A stretch of 64,000 bases of DNA from Xiphias gladius (lineage: Eukaryota; Chordata; Actinopteri; Istiophoriformes; Xiphiidae). Where the stretch lies: positions 10,767,661 through 10,831,660 of the forward strand of contig NC_053401.1 of the NCBI RefSeq assembly GCF_016859285.1, written 5' to 3'. How positions within the stretch are numbered: the stretch's first letter is position 1; every line of letters begins with the position of its first letter. The position numbers and the translations under genes were made by a program. This document shows, piece by piece, positions 12,538 to 24,370 of the stretch. Below the pieces are notes generated by a model, which saw only the letters and a list, made by a program, of their open reading frames with translations, made no database searches and was not told the DNA's origin.

Positions 12538-13300
12538 ACGCAAGTTATCTTAGTTACTTGCAGAAGGTAGACAAAACAATCATATTGTACATGGAAATTA
12601 TGTAATTTGGTGGTCGCTTTAACCAAATTGTGTTGCAGCACCATTATGAAACTCTTAAGCATTGGTTTAAAGATACAACAGTGAATCACTATTATTTTCA
12701 TTCAAGGTAAAATGTTTTAAAAGAAATTCTCTTTTTAAATTGATGGAGTTGAAATAAACTCGTACCATTGTTCAAGGCAGCACACAATACCCAAGGCAGA
12801 GATGTACTTCACTTTTGACAACATGGGAAGCACCAGGCGTTGATGAAAGGTATGTGGCTTTAAAAAGAACACAGACCTGTTTGTTGGCTCAGTCAAGGTT
12901 AGTTGACTCGTAATTCGGAGGCATTGGCTGAAGTTTAACTATAAACACAGCAACATTGAGTCAAAAGATGTCGAACAGCGTCATGACTCAGATCCAGTTT
13001 TCACTTTACTGAGGTAGCAACTCACTGACAGCTTCTATCAGGGCAACTTTCGTTTCATTTTGTTCTCTCGTTTTTGGATTTGTTAATACAAACTGTTTAA
13101 AATCCTTGAGTACTCTCACTTTAGTTACTTTTATTTTAGCGACACCATTTGTATTGGTGAAAGTGATGTTTATCTTTTTTAAAGTTAGATCCATGTAGTA
13201 TAACATGATATTTGGTTGTTATCATCATGGGTTTATGACGAAGACATTATTCAGCCTGGAAACATTCCCCACATGGGCGTGCTTTGGGGTCAATTACCCT

Positions 13301-13306
13301 TTTATT
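13301..13306 (-). terminator. Candidate poly(A) signal AATAAA for nudt4
   Basis: TTTATT on the plus strand reads AATAAA on the minus strand. It is about 430 nt downstream of the nudt4 stop at 13737 and about 107 nt downstream of the alternative terminal-exon stop at 13413. It is the first canonical hexamer noticed there; use is inferred. Confidence 0.4.
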
Positions 13307-13412
13307 AACTAGAAAGCATATTCATTCTGCTAAAAGAAAATAAAAATGATAAAACGACTCAAATGCAACATTCATACAAAGTTTCTGTAAGGCATTCCAT
13401 TCATCAGGTCAG

Positions 13413-13603
13413 TCACGCCAGCAGAGTCTGCAGCTCCCTCTTCCCAAACTTCAGCTCATCAGTCTGGTGTTTGCCAGCAAAAGAAAGGTGTTCCTGACTT
13501 AGCCATATCCACAGTTTGTCTGTCAGCGATTTGAGCTTTAATAGCTTCTCCTGCTCAGTCACGTGAGTCTTTGACACAGTTCTGGCGATGGCTTTGGTCT
13601 GTC
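13413..13603 (-). CDS. Unassigned terminal-exon candidate downstream of nudt4
   Basis: I do not recognise this protein. On the minus strand a CTGCAG acceptor (AG at 13605-13604) opens a frame of 62 full codons ending at TGA (13415-13413). It is lysine-, leucine- and glutamate-rich, with KLLKLKSLTDKLWIWL and the tail ELKFGKRELQTLLA. Composition is more GC-balanced than the flanks. The acceptor needs an incoming phase-1 exon, which is exactly what nudt4 exon 4 (donor at 14891) supplies. It could be an alternative last exon of nudt4, the last exon of an unrecognised gene, or a fortuitous frame in the nudt4 3'UTR. It starts 133 nt past the nudt4 stop. Confidence 0.35.
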
Positions 13604-13736
13604 CTGCAGCTAAGACTAGAAATGATACATACAAGAGAGCTGTAACTCTAAAAAAAAGTCATTAGATTCATGCAAGACTGTACAGACTTTCAGTGAGCTG
13701 TCCGAGCTGGACAGGACAAAAGGTTTGGGTGCAGTC

Positions 13737-14774
13737 CTATCTGCAGGAGGAGCCCAACACGCTCCCCGTCGAGGGTGTGGTGGCGTTGGCGCTGTAATGG
13801 GGGTAGTTGTCGTTTGGTGGCGGGCTCGGGAGGATGGAGTTTCCGTTGGTTGGGGAGCAGCTGAGCTGGAGCCTCCGCAGGTACTCAGCGTGGACAGGTT
13901 TGTGGCTCTGCAGCACTTTGATGGCCTCTTCCACTGTGAACCACTCCCGCTTACGGCCTGCAGAGGGAGACAGAGATTGGTGCACAAGTTCAAGGAAGCT
14001 CCCCAAAAATAATGCAATTAGACAGCCATAAAATAAAACTCTCAATTTTGTGTATATACAGATTATACTTATATAATACAGCCTGAAACAAAGATACTGG
14101 ATGTTTTTTTCCCCCTTTTCCACAGGTTGATTTTAAAAAGTTTCAAAGCTATTTCTTCTGGTATATATGCTGCAAAGTTCAAGGAAATCATAAGCTTTAA
14201 TAGCTGTAACATGTTACTCCCTCTTAACTATAAAAAGGAAGAAATAATTAACAGCAATAACTTAAATTTGGAAGTATAATGTGAAGCAGTGCTGGAATAT
14301 TTTGCATTAAGTCACCACAAGAGGCAGTGTGTATTTAAATGTTATCCTCGGCTAATTGGATTTGTCTGGTTAAAAAGATTAATTAAAGCAAAGTGAAGGT
14401 AGATATTGCATCTTGAGGACCACACACATAAATGTGTGGGTCTGCATATGATAATATGACATATATACATAAAAAACTGCATGCATATTCAAAAATGAAT
14501 GGCACTTGTGACATAAACACTTTCAAATTTCAAATGGAGAATATAGAAGATGCAGCAGGCTCTGGTTTACGCTGGTTTGCACCAATGACAGCTCTAATAA
14601 ACTGCAGCTAAGAAGCACTGCAGCTAAGATCAGTGGTGCTAGATTTAGAGGCACCTGTTGTCACTGCATACCCCACTGCCCACGTAGTCTCCGTGCAGTA
14701 CAGTGGCCTTCACATAAATAAAAAGATACATTATTTTGTAAGAGGTGAAACAGCCCCCAGCAGAGCTAAGCGCG

Positions 14775-14845
<71 letters not shown>

Positions 14846-17800
14846 CAAGTGCATCTGCAAACATTCATGACACACTGAAGAGAAACTGTACCTATGTTGA
14901 CAGAGTCTTCCCAGGCCTCCAGGGTTTCGGTCACAGTCAACACATACACGTACGTCCGGTGCTTCCGATCTTGGTTTTGCTTTAGGAATCCGAAGGAAAC
15001 ATAAATATTTAATGATAATACCAAACAATAAAACACACACAAATACAATATGCTCTGTGACAGGAGAGTTTTCACGTCAGCATCATTTTTGCACCCGTCT
15101 CAATTTATGTCCTTGTGCTTACACAAAGACACCCAATTATTTAATTATTTAATATTTGATTTCCACATCTATTGGCATGTTGATAAACACTGAGCTACAG
15201 TTTTCCTGTCAACGCAGTAGACTATATTGGAATCAGAACCAAGTTTATAAGCATCCTGACACAATTTGAAAAAGGTGCACATTGCACATGGTAATTTGTG
15301 CACTTGAATACACATATGTGAAAGGCTTACCTCAAATACGCCGAGGAGGCGTCCTAGCTTGCCCTTGACACCGGCCTGAAAAAGTAATGAAGAGTAAACA
15401 TTAAAGGAGGGCTTTTTCCCCTCCTTACTGGTTCTAGTCTACAAAAGAGTCAGACAGTAGAGAACATTTCTTTGTGTAGCTGTGGCCGTACAACAAAAAC
15501 CAGTCACAAAGATGAATAGAAGGTGTAAGCAATAAAGGCAGTGTTCAAACCACAGGCTATTCACTGTGTCGAAACAATGGGTATTGTGTCTTACATTTCA
15601 ATGTTTTAAAGAACTTTGGGTCCAGATCTATGTACTGAACTCATCTGTAACCTCCCAGGCTTTGTTTTGATATTGAAATGCTCGACAAACAATTACCAAA
15701 GCATGAAAATGTACAGAGTTAAACTGCAGAATATGTCAATGTGGCAAGAATGAGAATATGAGAATATCTTTCGGGTTTATTTTTGTCCTGTGGCCTCACA
15801 GCTTTGTCAATTTTTGCACAAACTGTCAGTCAAGCTACAATCGTTGTTTCTCTTAAAATTGCAATGTCTTTTGGAAGGAATTAAGGACATTATACGATAA
15901 TATTCATCATTATCAACGATTTGTACAGTCCCAATGCCTGGATAGAAAACCTGGCATGAATCCTGAAAAACAGTATTATTACGGAAATGTAATTATGTAA
16001 CTTTTAAGGAAACCTAATAGTTGTTTTATTAATTCCGATGTCCTTCACAGAAGTCAAATTACTACCAAGACATATTACATTTGTCCTTTCCCCTTCTCAG
16101 TATACTTCACAAGTCTCACTCTGTCCCACTGATGTGTCCAGCAGGCTGGGCTGCGTGGTCTGTGAATGAACAGGAATCCAGCGAGGGGCCAAGTTTAGAC
16201 GGCTGACGTGGACGGGTGCGCAAGGTTCTCAACCGGCGGGACCTCTGGAATACCAGCGGGCTCCTCAGTCACCCAGCTACTGACACGGTGGCCCCTCAAA
16301 AATCTTGCCCTTAGCAAGCAAACTGCTGCCAACCACGCAACTCGAGTTCCGGTCATTTCAGTATTTTACTGGAAATGAACATTGGCAAGGGTGTGATTGG
16401 GTCACGAGTAACTCCAAAGATCGACAGATGTTCATTTGAACCTTTTTTCATGAGTTCTAATAATACTGACTACAAATAGCTTTCCCTATCCAAAACATTG
16501 CAGATGCAGTGACTCAGCAGCAGTATGTTGTCTCGAATGGCCTCTGAGCGGATTCTGACACAGAATTTTGCCAGATCACTCTGTAAAAGTGTGTGTGTGT
16601 CTTATATATATTTATTTTTTTAACAGCAGTATTATACTTTCTCCTTTACTGAGACATACACATACAGGACTATCCTTTAACACAATGAATTTTCTTGGTC
16701 AAAACAAGTTGACCCTTGTAGCAAGAATTATGTGGATTATGTTCTTGCAGTTTGACCATAAACATTTGCAGGGACAGAGTAAAAAAATATATTTTTTACC
16801 TGCTGTCTTAGATCCTCATCATACAGTATAATGGACAGGTTGTCTTTGGATGTAGGTTAAGATCAACCACAGTAAAACACATTACGATTCAGCAAAACAA
16901 AATGTTGCTGCTTCTTGGTTGGAAGCTGATGTCCTCTGAAAAGATGCCCTTTCCCTTGTGTTCACACAAAATGACCTCAATCTGGGGTCGAGACTTTGTG
17001 AACAAAATGAATCCACAGATTTATTCACCTCCTCAAACACCTCTCGCACCGCGGCACCACATGGCTCCTCCTCTGGCTCCATCCCTCCTCCGGGGACGAT
17101 CCACTGGTCTGGGTGCCGACTGCTGCTGACCAGCAGAACCTGTCAAAGAAGACACAACTTCGGGAAATATAGAACGTCCTAATCATTTTATTTCACTGTG
17201 GCGTTAGGAATGTGTGTCTCTGTATGCCTCTTGGAGACAAAGATACTCGTCACATCAGGGGAAAACATGAAGTCGCAACCTAAGGAAAAGGAGAGCCAAA
17301 TACTCCCTACTTGGTTTAGTTTTGGGGGGGACATTTCTCTGGCACCCAACTGATTTTTCAGATTTGCCTCAGTGACTTCACCCCTCTTTCCAGTGGTCTT
17401 GACTTAGTGTCTCAAATTGAAACTGAACACTCTGACATGAGCCACGACCCTCTGAGACTTTGGACTCAGGTCTCAAGGACAGATGGCTGATGACTGGTGG
17501 TGCCTCTGCTATTTATTCTCTGTTGTTGCTTACAGGATCCTAAATGTACTACAGTTTCCATACAATCCCATTAAACATTTAATTCTGAGAGATAAACTTT
17601 CCTCTGAGTTAAATAAGTACATGGAAGTATGAAAATGTACTATTGGTTTTTTTACATGTAAACTTCAATTGTTAAATCTTATTATATATTTAAAAGATCA
17701 CACATGAACCTTTATAGCACTGCTTTTTGTTAAACAGATGTTAGCTTACTTACCGATTGTATTCCCCCATTTTTTGGACCATAGTGTCTATTTATTATAT

Positions 17801-20800
17801 TTATTTGGGATTTTTTTCCAGCCTGGTGATGAAGCTCAATCAAAGCCAGTATCGAAGCAGTTCCAGCACAACATGACCCCAGCAAACAATGCAAGTAAAA
17901 CCAAGCATGAGCCAGTCAAATTCTATCAGTGCTCCCCTGACCGTCCTGCGGAGGGTTTGAATTACACTACAGTTGCAGTGGACACTGATATGCATGGATC
18001 AGATGTGCCTATATCTGCGGTTTCTGGCAGTATCCATAAAGACACCACAACATACACAGGCACACCTGCTGTAAACATTACCACATTTGCATGGAGCAAT
18101 TAAATCATCATTAAAACACAGTCTGTAGCAGGACACGGGTCGTAATAATATCAACAACCAACACAAGAAAAAAATATGAAATAGGATCCAATGACTTGTC
18201 TGATGGTTCATTTACATTTGATTGGACTGCATTTTTTGGAATCTTAAATGTTAAAATACATACATTAAAAAGAGAGAAACGTGCTAATCAGCTTGCGGAA
18301 CAGATGGTGGCATCCACCTTTGCCATTCATTCGAACACCATACCCAGTAATCTGCCAGAGGAGTCAGCCTGTCACTTAATCCAAACTCAGTTTCCACACA
18401 GCTTCCCTTACATTCTCTAATGGGATTGTGGCTGCAGAGGCCTTCTGAGGCTTCTCTAAGGGCCGGGGCTAAAGGCCCAAACAGATTGGACACATGCCCG
18501 GGGCCCTGATAGTGAGTGCTGTCGGCTGTTGCCTTTCTCACGTGCTCCACTCAACCAACTCAGACACCTGCCTATTCCCAGACGATATAGGTTAGGATGA
18601 AGTGCAGGAGGTGGACGGGTTGTATGTGTGTAGCTATACGGTACGAATGTCAAGTACGATGATGTGGATTAAGTGTGTGCTTGCTCAGTAAACATTGTCT
18701 GCAGATGAAAAGGTTCAAGAAAAACACACAACAGGTGTTTATCCTATACAACACGTGTATGTCTTATATAGTTTACAGTAAGCGAAGGACATTTACAGTA
18801 ACTGTACAAGCAGCACTAGCGCAGAACATGATGTCTTCTCAGTAGGGCGCAAACTGTAAGAAATGTGCAAACCTCGTAACTTTCTCGAGCCAGCTCTTTG
18901 AGGAACACGAGGGACTAGAACTAAAACAAACTGAATGTGAACTTTAGTCCTGTAATCACGATCTGAGAAAGGGGTATTTAATTAAACCAAGAAAAAAGAT
19001 GGTAATTATCTTTGGAAAATCCAGAAGCCCTTTTTGATTCTGTTGTCTAGGAATGTGCGATTTATTTGTCATCCTTTGAATGTGGATGTCACCTGCCAGA
19101 AGTCTGATTTCATATGAGCTATTATTGTGTGAAGTGCTTCCAGGCAGGATGGGCTATTTCAGTGGTATGACATGATAAAAAATTAATTCATTCTGTGTGT
19201 TTTGGATGTGTTGGAGATTTCCGAGCGCTCCCATCCCCGGTGTGCACTGTCTGATTGTGTGCGTCTGTGTGCTGAGCTGCAGCCAACAAGGCTTACAGGG
19301 AGATCACTGGTGTCAACGTTTCCTAAGCCGACAGTGCGGGTTGTATACAAAACAAAAGCCACAGAGCTTCCGGGGCAGTGGGGACGAAGCCGATTTCTGC
19401 TCTGCTTGCTCCATTTTTATCTTTTGGTTGTTGTCCATCCTCAGAATACAGTGTAGCCATCACTGTGTTTTAATGAATTTAGGAATGTAGAGCACCGAAT
19501 CGACATATTACAAACTGTATATAATTAAGAATTTGTTTCTCACATGTGCTGCTGAAATTAATACAGCTATTAGTTTTACAAGAGGGAGCAGCGGGGGTTT
19601 GGTGTTGCCTTTTAGCCTTGGACTCAAAAAGGAAACAACAAAATTCTGTTCATCTCTCTAAGCACCAAGTCACTGAATAAGTTTTAGAAACTCAAGAAAT
19701 TCGCTGAAATCAGTATTTAAAAAGACAGCATTTAAAGTTCATTACAAATCGTAATTTTTATGTCTTTAAATTAGTTGATCTACCCTACAATCCTCCCAAG
19801 TACCCCCTGGCAACTGTAAAACTACCGTGGGAAACAAGTACCCCTGGTTGGTAATCACTGATGCATTATAATCTATACCCCGGACTTAACTCCGTAGGTT
19901 ACATTTGAGAGGGTGATGAAAAACCAAAACAAAATAACTCACACCGTCATGATAGATAGGTCAACAGGCAGCTGACAGCTGAACTCTGAGCAAATAAAAC
20001 CCACTTATATTTGGAAAGAGGGGCAGGGTGAAGGAGAAACGCCAGAAGGAATACTGTAGTGTTTCCAGTGACATTTTACTGATTTGCAACTCACACCACT
20101 TCCCAGGGGCCCCCATCCTGAAAAGGGAGACGGGCAAATTCCGGGGCAACATACAGTAAATCTCCTCCTGTATAATAATAATTTAAAAAAAAAAAACCCA
20201 CTATGGACAAATGTCAGACAAACCTGGCATTAGCTGACCTCTCTATGATCCAAAAATCCATCTAACAATACAAAGTCACAAGAGAACAATCTTCTTGTAA
20301 CTGATTTATAAAAAAGAAAAGATCATTCATCCTTAACTCGGTTTCTCAGTTTGAGATATCAGAGCTGCCGCTGGTAGTAAAACGCTGGCTATGACAGCAA
20401 GTCCTCTGGAATAGCCTCAAACAGGGATAACAGGCAGGAATATTCTGTAAGACATAAACACCTTCTCCTCCCCAAGGAGGAACGCCTGTACCTATCAAAT
20501 AAAGAAGGCTCCAAATGACAGGCCAAGCTGGGGACAGGGAGGAAAGACTGATGGAAAGTCTGAGACACTCAAGTACACAAGCGCAGGGGAAAGATCAATA
20601 GTGCTAAGACAGCAATATAGTCGCTTCCCGATACAGGTATCAACAAATAAAAGGAGTCATAAAGAAGGAAAGTCAGAGACAAACCGCTGGAGGCAAAGGG
20701 ACAGATACACTGAACGCCTTGAAATCAGGATTTTGACAGTTAAACCTACAATAACTGATTTGTTGGCCTTATGAAGTCGATAGAGGGAACTTTATGGCAA

Positions 20801-23800
20801 TCAGTTGCTTATTTATACATCTAACAGATTCCGAGCTACATTATCATTCATTTTGGGTCACCTTTTTGAGAACCTGGCAAATGCAAGTCCAGTATTCACT
20901 TTCCTATTAGCTCTGTTTTTGTTCTACACCAACTCCTGAGGGAATGCTGCAATATGTTCAGCAACTAATTGCTAACTTTGTCTGCCCTTTGATGCAAAGG
21001 CAGGTAGCGTGCAGTTTGTTTTTAGAGCTTTTACGCAGAAAACAGCCACCTGCTGCCGCTGGAAACAAAGCTGGTTAAAGCTGTGAGAGCCGACCAAATG
21101 AAAAAATGTGAGTGCTGTAAAACCAAAACAATGAGCTGACAGACGCTAAAAAAAATCTGTAGAGGTAAGGAGAACTGCAGACTTGAGTGATAATTCTCTG
21201 TGGGTGAGTGGCCCTTTTCACATTACACATGGTCCTTTAATCCATTGTTATTTTAAAAATACTGATTATAGCAGCTTTAAAAAAATCACTGTACTTTCCA
21301 CTGCAATTTTATTACTTCTGAGAGATGAAAGAAAAGTTGTGATGAAATTGTATCACAAAAGCTTTTTATCAGCTACACGCCCAGAAATTTGTGGCTTTCA
21401 CTGTGCACTTCACTATATCCAATAAGAATATTGTTAAGATCTTTATACATAAAGCTGGGAAAATTCTACAAGAAATATTTGTACAAAAGTTCACTTGTTT
21501 TAAATTTGAATTAAATGTATAAATCAGTAGTCTTCATTCAGCAAAAAAATAGACATTAGGACTACTTATTTAATGATAGGTTTCTACAACTTATAACTGT
21601 AGTACTATGGTGTAAAATAGTTAAAAGAAGCTCTCCTAGCACACAGGCCCCAAGCAACTAACATGCTACTCAGTGATCAGTGCTGCCCCTCTGCACTGTC
21701 AGGTTCCCGCTTTCCCTTGTTAGGAGTTTAATTGCTGTCAGAGTACCTCGCCCCAAGTGCTCACCCTTCTCCTATCCTCTCCTAAACAAAACACACAAGC
21801 TGCGAGCGAGGCTCTTATTTCACCACAGTTTGGTCTCCTGTGTCCAGGAACTGACTGTGTTTAAGAAAAGTATTGATACCACAAAGCCCAATATCTCAAG
21901 CTTCTTTACGCAGAGAATGGACATTGTTATGACCACAAAAATCACAATCAGACCACCAGAGTGGCTCTCTTACTTCAAGCAGTTTTATCTCTGTGATTAC
22001 ATGGGCAGATGTGGTTGTCAGAGCCTGACAATTCTGAGGGTGATGGTCACACCTACACACTTCTGTTATCACAATATTCTCTGACTGTCATCTCCTGTAA
22101 TTAAAAGTTTCAAGAAAAGCATCACAGTGTACAAACAAGTTCTGAGTAAAATTAGGTAGGAGTACAGTCAAGAACAAATATAAAATGGAGATAAAAATAT
22201 CTAATTTTATAGCATTAGTTTTATAAAATCTCCTCTCTTTCATGGTCTTACACTTAAAAGTCAGACATAATGATGACACAACACTTGCACACATGCTAGC
22301 AGGCGGATATAATTCTGTGTGTAGATCCTCAGATCTGTATGTTGGACAGGCAAACACCGGAGGGACCGGGCAGAGCTCTCCGTGCCTGCCCAGTGACACC
22401 AGGCTGGGCTGTTTTCACTGTACATTGTGTAACAGTTTGTTTATGCCACGCTCAAAGAGGAGGCTAAATATAGACATGCAAGAATATGCAGGTCTAAAAG
22501 AGACATGGTCCTGAATTTTTTTTTTTTTTGACATAAATATGACTTACTAGTAATACAGATGCATGGCTACTATTAGTTCCACAAGGGAGGTGATAACGTA
22601 CCATGCAAACACATATGTAGAAATAAGTTGTGCGTAACCCAATATAAAAGAAAGTACTTAATATAACATGGGCTCTGTCTCAACTGCCTACATACTAAGT
22701 GGCTCGCTACAGCTTTTGCCAGAGGGGAGATTTTCTCTAAATGTCATATGTAAAATGATTTTTTTGTGTGTGTATGTACATTTGTTGATGTTTACTTAGA
22801 TGAGCCTTTTGTTAAAAATATATTTATCTTTTTTTCAGTTTATGCAGTTATTTACTAATTTATTCGTCATCTGTGGGTCACTGGATTTCTTTTTTTTTTT
22901 TTTTAGGTTTTTGTTTATGTATTTTACATGTTAAATATGATGTGCAAAAATAAATGGAAAAAATAAAGAAATGGAAAAAAGTGAGTTAACCAAAATACAT
23001 GATGTAAACAAAAATTTCAGCAATATCTTATGTGACCTCTTTTAGTACGTTAATATCTTGGGAATATCACAGCTAATGTATTTTTAATTAAGTCTGGGGT
23101 GGAAAACACTCCTAAAGGTCCCTTATAAAGTGGGTCTACTGTGTTGCCTATCACCGAGTAAAGTCTTTAAGACACGACAAACAATAGAAGTCTGTCACCC
23201 CATATTCATTATTTACATGGTGAAGGCCCCTTTAAATCCCCATCCACATAATTGCTACGCAGCTGCCCGCTCAAGGCCGGCGGGATGCAGCATTATCATG
23301 AATGGCCACTGCCTGGTCATGGATGCTTACCCTGTCGTGGGTATTAAATATGGCGTGGTGACTCGACATCTGACGGACATGTTTGAGATAGCCTTGTCGC
23401 CTATGTTCTCACCTCCCCTCTCAGCACAAGCCGACGCTGAACCCCGCTACGAGGGGAAACGTGCAACAGAGCGCCTCGCCCCCTCTCTGTGTTCGATGCT
23501 TCAAGCTAGCTAGAGGCTAAAGGGAAGTCGGAAGAATAAGTCTTCAAAGTAAGACATATATGTTAAGTTAAAGCACAGTTTGGAAGGGGGGTTTTATTTA
23601 GGGGTTTTATTTTGAAAAGCACGAACGTTAGTTTTTAATGTTGCTAAATTAAGCTACCTTGACAAGTCTTTTTTTTTCTTTTTTTTTTTCCTCTTTCTCT
23701 ACGGCTCCTTAAACTAGCCTAAACTGGATAGCCCAAGGCGCATCAGCAGCAGCACAGGAACACAAACCAAAACAGTGGCCTTGAGAGAAACAGAAAAACA

Positions 23801-24109
23801 GTGCAAATGTAGCTACACAGGAGTAGGAGACGCCGCAAATCAAAACCATATGTAGTATTAAGGAATATTGTCAATTTTAGTCAGCCCCCTCCCTTTGCTG
23901 TCTGAATGACTGAGTGCAGACATGGGATGACTAGGCCACAAAGTCAGACACAACCGCTGTATATTGTTCAGAACATCCAGTCACACATAACGTTACACGG
24001 CGGGGTCTCTTACCTCTTCTTCACGTTCGTTCTTAAAGCACAGACACGCTGCTCGTTTCTTGAAGCCCTCGCCATCGTATGTCCTGGTTTGGTTCGGTTT
24101 GAGCTTCAT
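13737..24109 (-). CDS. nudt4: Diphosphoinositol polyphosphate phosphohydrolase 2 (Nudix hydrolase)
   Basis: Cytosolic Nudix hydrolase that removes the beta-phosphate from inositol pyrophosphates (PP-InsP5, bis-PP-InsP4); family members also cleave diadenosine polyphosphates. Five exons: 24014-24109, 17029-17139, 15331-15375, 14892-14979 and 13737-13957, total 561 nt, 186 residues (human 180/181). Residues 1-32 match the DIPP start (MKLKPNQTRTYDGEGFKKRA). The Nudix box is complete at residues 50-72: G50, E56, then REVFEEAGV at 64-72. It is encoded across exons 2 and 3. DRKHRTYVYVLTVTE is in exon 4. KREWFTVEEAIKVLQSHKP and the variable Ser/Pro/Asn-rich tail are in exon 5. The start is the only in-frame ATG before the conserved head. 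Exon 4 begins with CAA, so the extra glutamine (residue 85) of the DIPP2-beta form is built in. nudt4 rather than nudt3 is chosen from the tail (LSCSPTNGNS) and the ube2n/mrpl42 neighbourhood. Confidence 0.95.
14779..14842. repeat. (CA)32 microsatellite in nudt4 intron 4
   Basis: A perfect dinucleotide run of about 64 bp. In the nudt4 pre-mRNA it reads (UG)n and starts about 48 nt after the exon 4 donor at 14891. Confidence 0.95.
16140..16340. other. GC-rich island inside nudt4 intron 2
   Basis: About 200 bp with clear GC and CpG enrichment (for example GACGTGGACGGGTGCGC and CAACCGGCGGGACC) in otherwise AT-rich intron. No open frame with flanking splice sites was found. It could be a regulatory element, a repeat fragment or an eroded exon. 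Confidence 0.3.
17822..18103 (+). CDS. Candidate antisense terminal exon with ITIM-like motif in nudt4 intron 1
   Basis: A pyrimidine-rich acceptor GGGATTTTTTTCCAG (AG at 17820-17821) is followed on the plus strand by 93 open codons ending at TAA (18101-18103). The encoded peptide is hydrophilic, starts PGDEAQSKPVSKQF and contains EGLNYTTVAVDTD. LNYTTV fits the ITIM pattern (S/I/V/L)xYxx(I/V/L), as in cytoplasmic tails of fish Ig-superfamily inhibitory receptors. No upstream Ig or transmembrane exon was recognised nearby. A nested-gene last exon, a relic of one, or chance are all possible. Confidence 0.3.
   Translation, partial: PGDEAQSKPVSKQFQHNMTPANNASKTKHEPVKFYQCSPDRPAEGLNYTTVAVDTDMHGSDVPISAVSGSIHKDTTTYTGTPAVNITTFAWSN
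20740..21280 (+). mobile_element. TIR MITE copy A (TTAAA...CAGCTTTAA) in nudt4 intron 1
   Basis: Begins TTAAACCTACAATAACTGAT and ends GATTATAGCAGCTTTAA. Internal blocks (GCTAACTTTGTCTGCC, AACAATGAGCTGA, TTTTCACATTACACATGGTC) align in the same order with a second copy at 29063-29618. No coding capacity. Family name not assigned. Confidence 0.65.
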
Positions 24110-24186
24110 CCTGGATTTATTCTGCCTCCCTCAGCTAGAACCGGCAAAAACGAGAGAGTGAGGGGGAAGGGGGGCTGGGGGGCTGG

Positions 24187-24187
<1 letters not shown>

Positions 24188-24231
<44 letters not shown>
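24188..24231. repeat. (TG)22 microsatellite upstream of nudt4 start codon
   Basis: A perfect run located 79 bp upstream of the nudt4 ATG at 24109, so within its 5'UTR or core promoter. It reads (CA)22 on the coding strand. Confidence 0.95.
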
Positions 24232-24232
<1 letters not shown>

Positions 24233-24370
24233 TGATGGTGGGGTGGGGGGGGGTCCAACGAGTTAAGAGCGGAGCCGCCGCATCGTTGCTGCTCTCTGCA
24301 TCCGTGGTCCGAGATGGTCAGTCATTAGAGGAGGGAAAGAGGGGGTGGGGTGGTGGTGGTGGTGGTGGGG
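24232..24370 (+). promoter_or_regulatory. G-rich tracts at the nudt4 5' end (G-quadruplex-prone)
   Basis: The plus (template) strand has GGGGTGGGGGGGGG near 24240 and GGGGGTGGGGTGG followed by (GGT)5 and GGGGGG near 24340-24371. Several G-runs of three or more lie within short loops, the usual G4 pattern. The segment overlaps the predicted 5'UTR/promoter. Confidence 0.5.

Larger units (their letters stand above)
7906..13300. other. pkp2-nudt4 intergenic spacer, no gene supported
   Basis: Reading frames here are short, lack convincing splice partners, and many arise from CA or TA repeats. Apart from the transposable-element remnants and microsatellites listed separately, I see ordinary AT-rich spacer. 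The region holds the pkp2 upstream flank on its left and the nudt4 downstream flank on its right. Confidence 0.6.
17140..24013 (-). other. nudt4 intron 1 (6.9 kb)
   Basis: This interval separates nudt4 exon 1 from exon 2. Besides the ITIM-like frame at 17.8 kb and the MITE at 20.7 kb, it holds a CpG-bearing stretch near 23.27-23.51 kb close to the promoter and several poly(T) runs. No other gene is supported. Confidence 0.7.

Noticed and set aside
13006..13206. 66-codon minus-strand frame downstream of nudt4
   Set aside because: No acceptor in frame, no recognisable motif and AT-rich codon use; probably chance.
23130..23513. 127-codon plus-strand frame near the nudt4 promoter
   Set aside because: It is partly CpG-rich but has no recognisable domain, no splice support and ordinary amino-acid composition for chance; left as intronic sequence.
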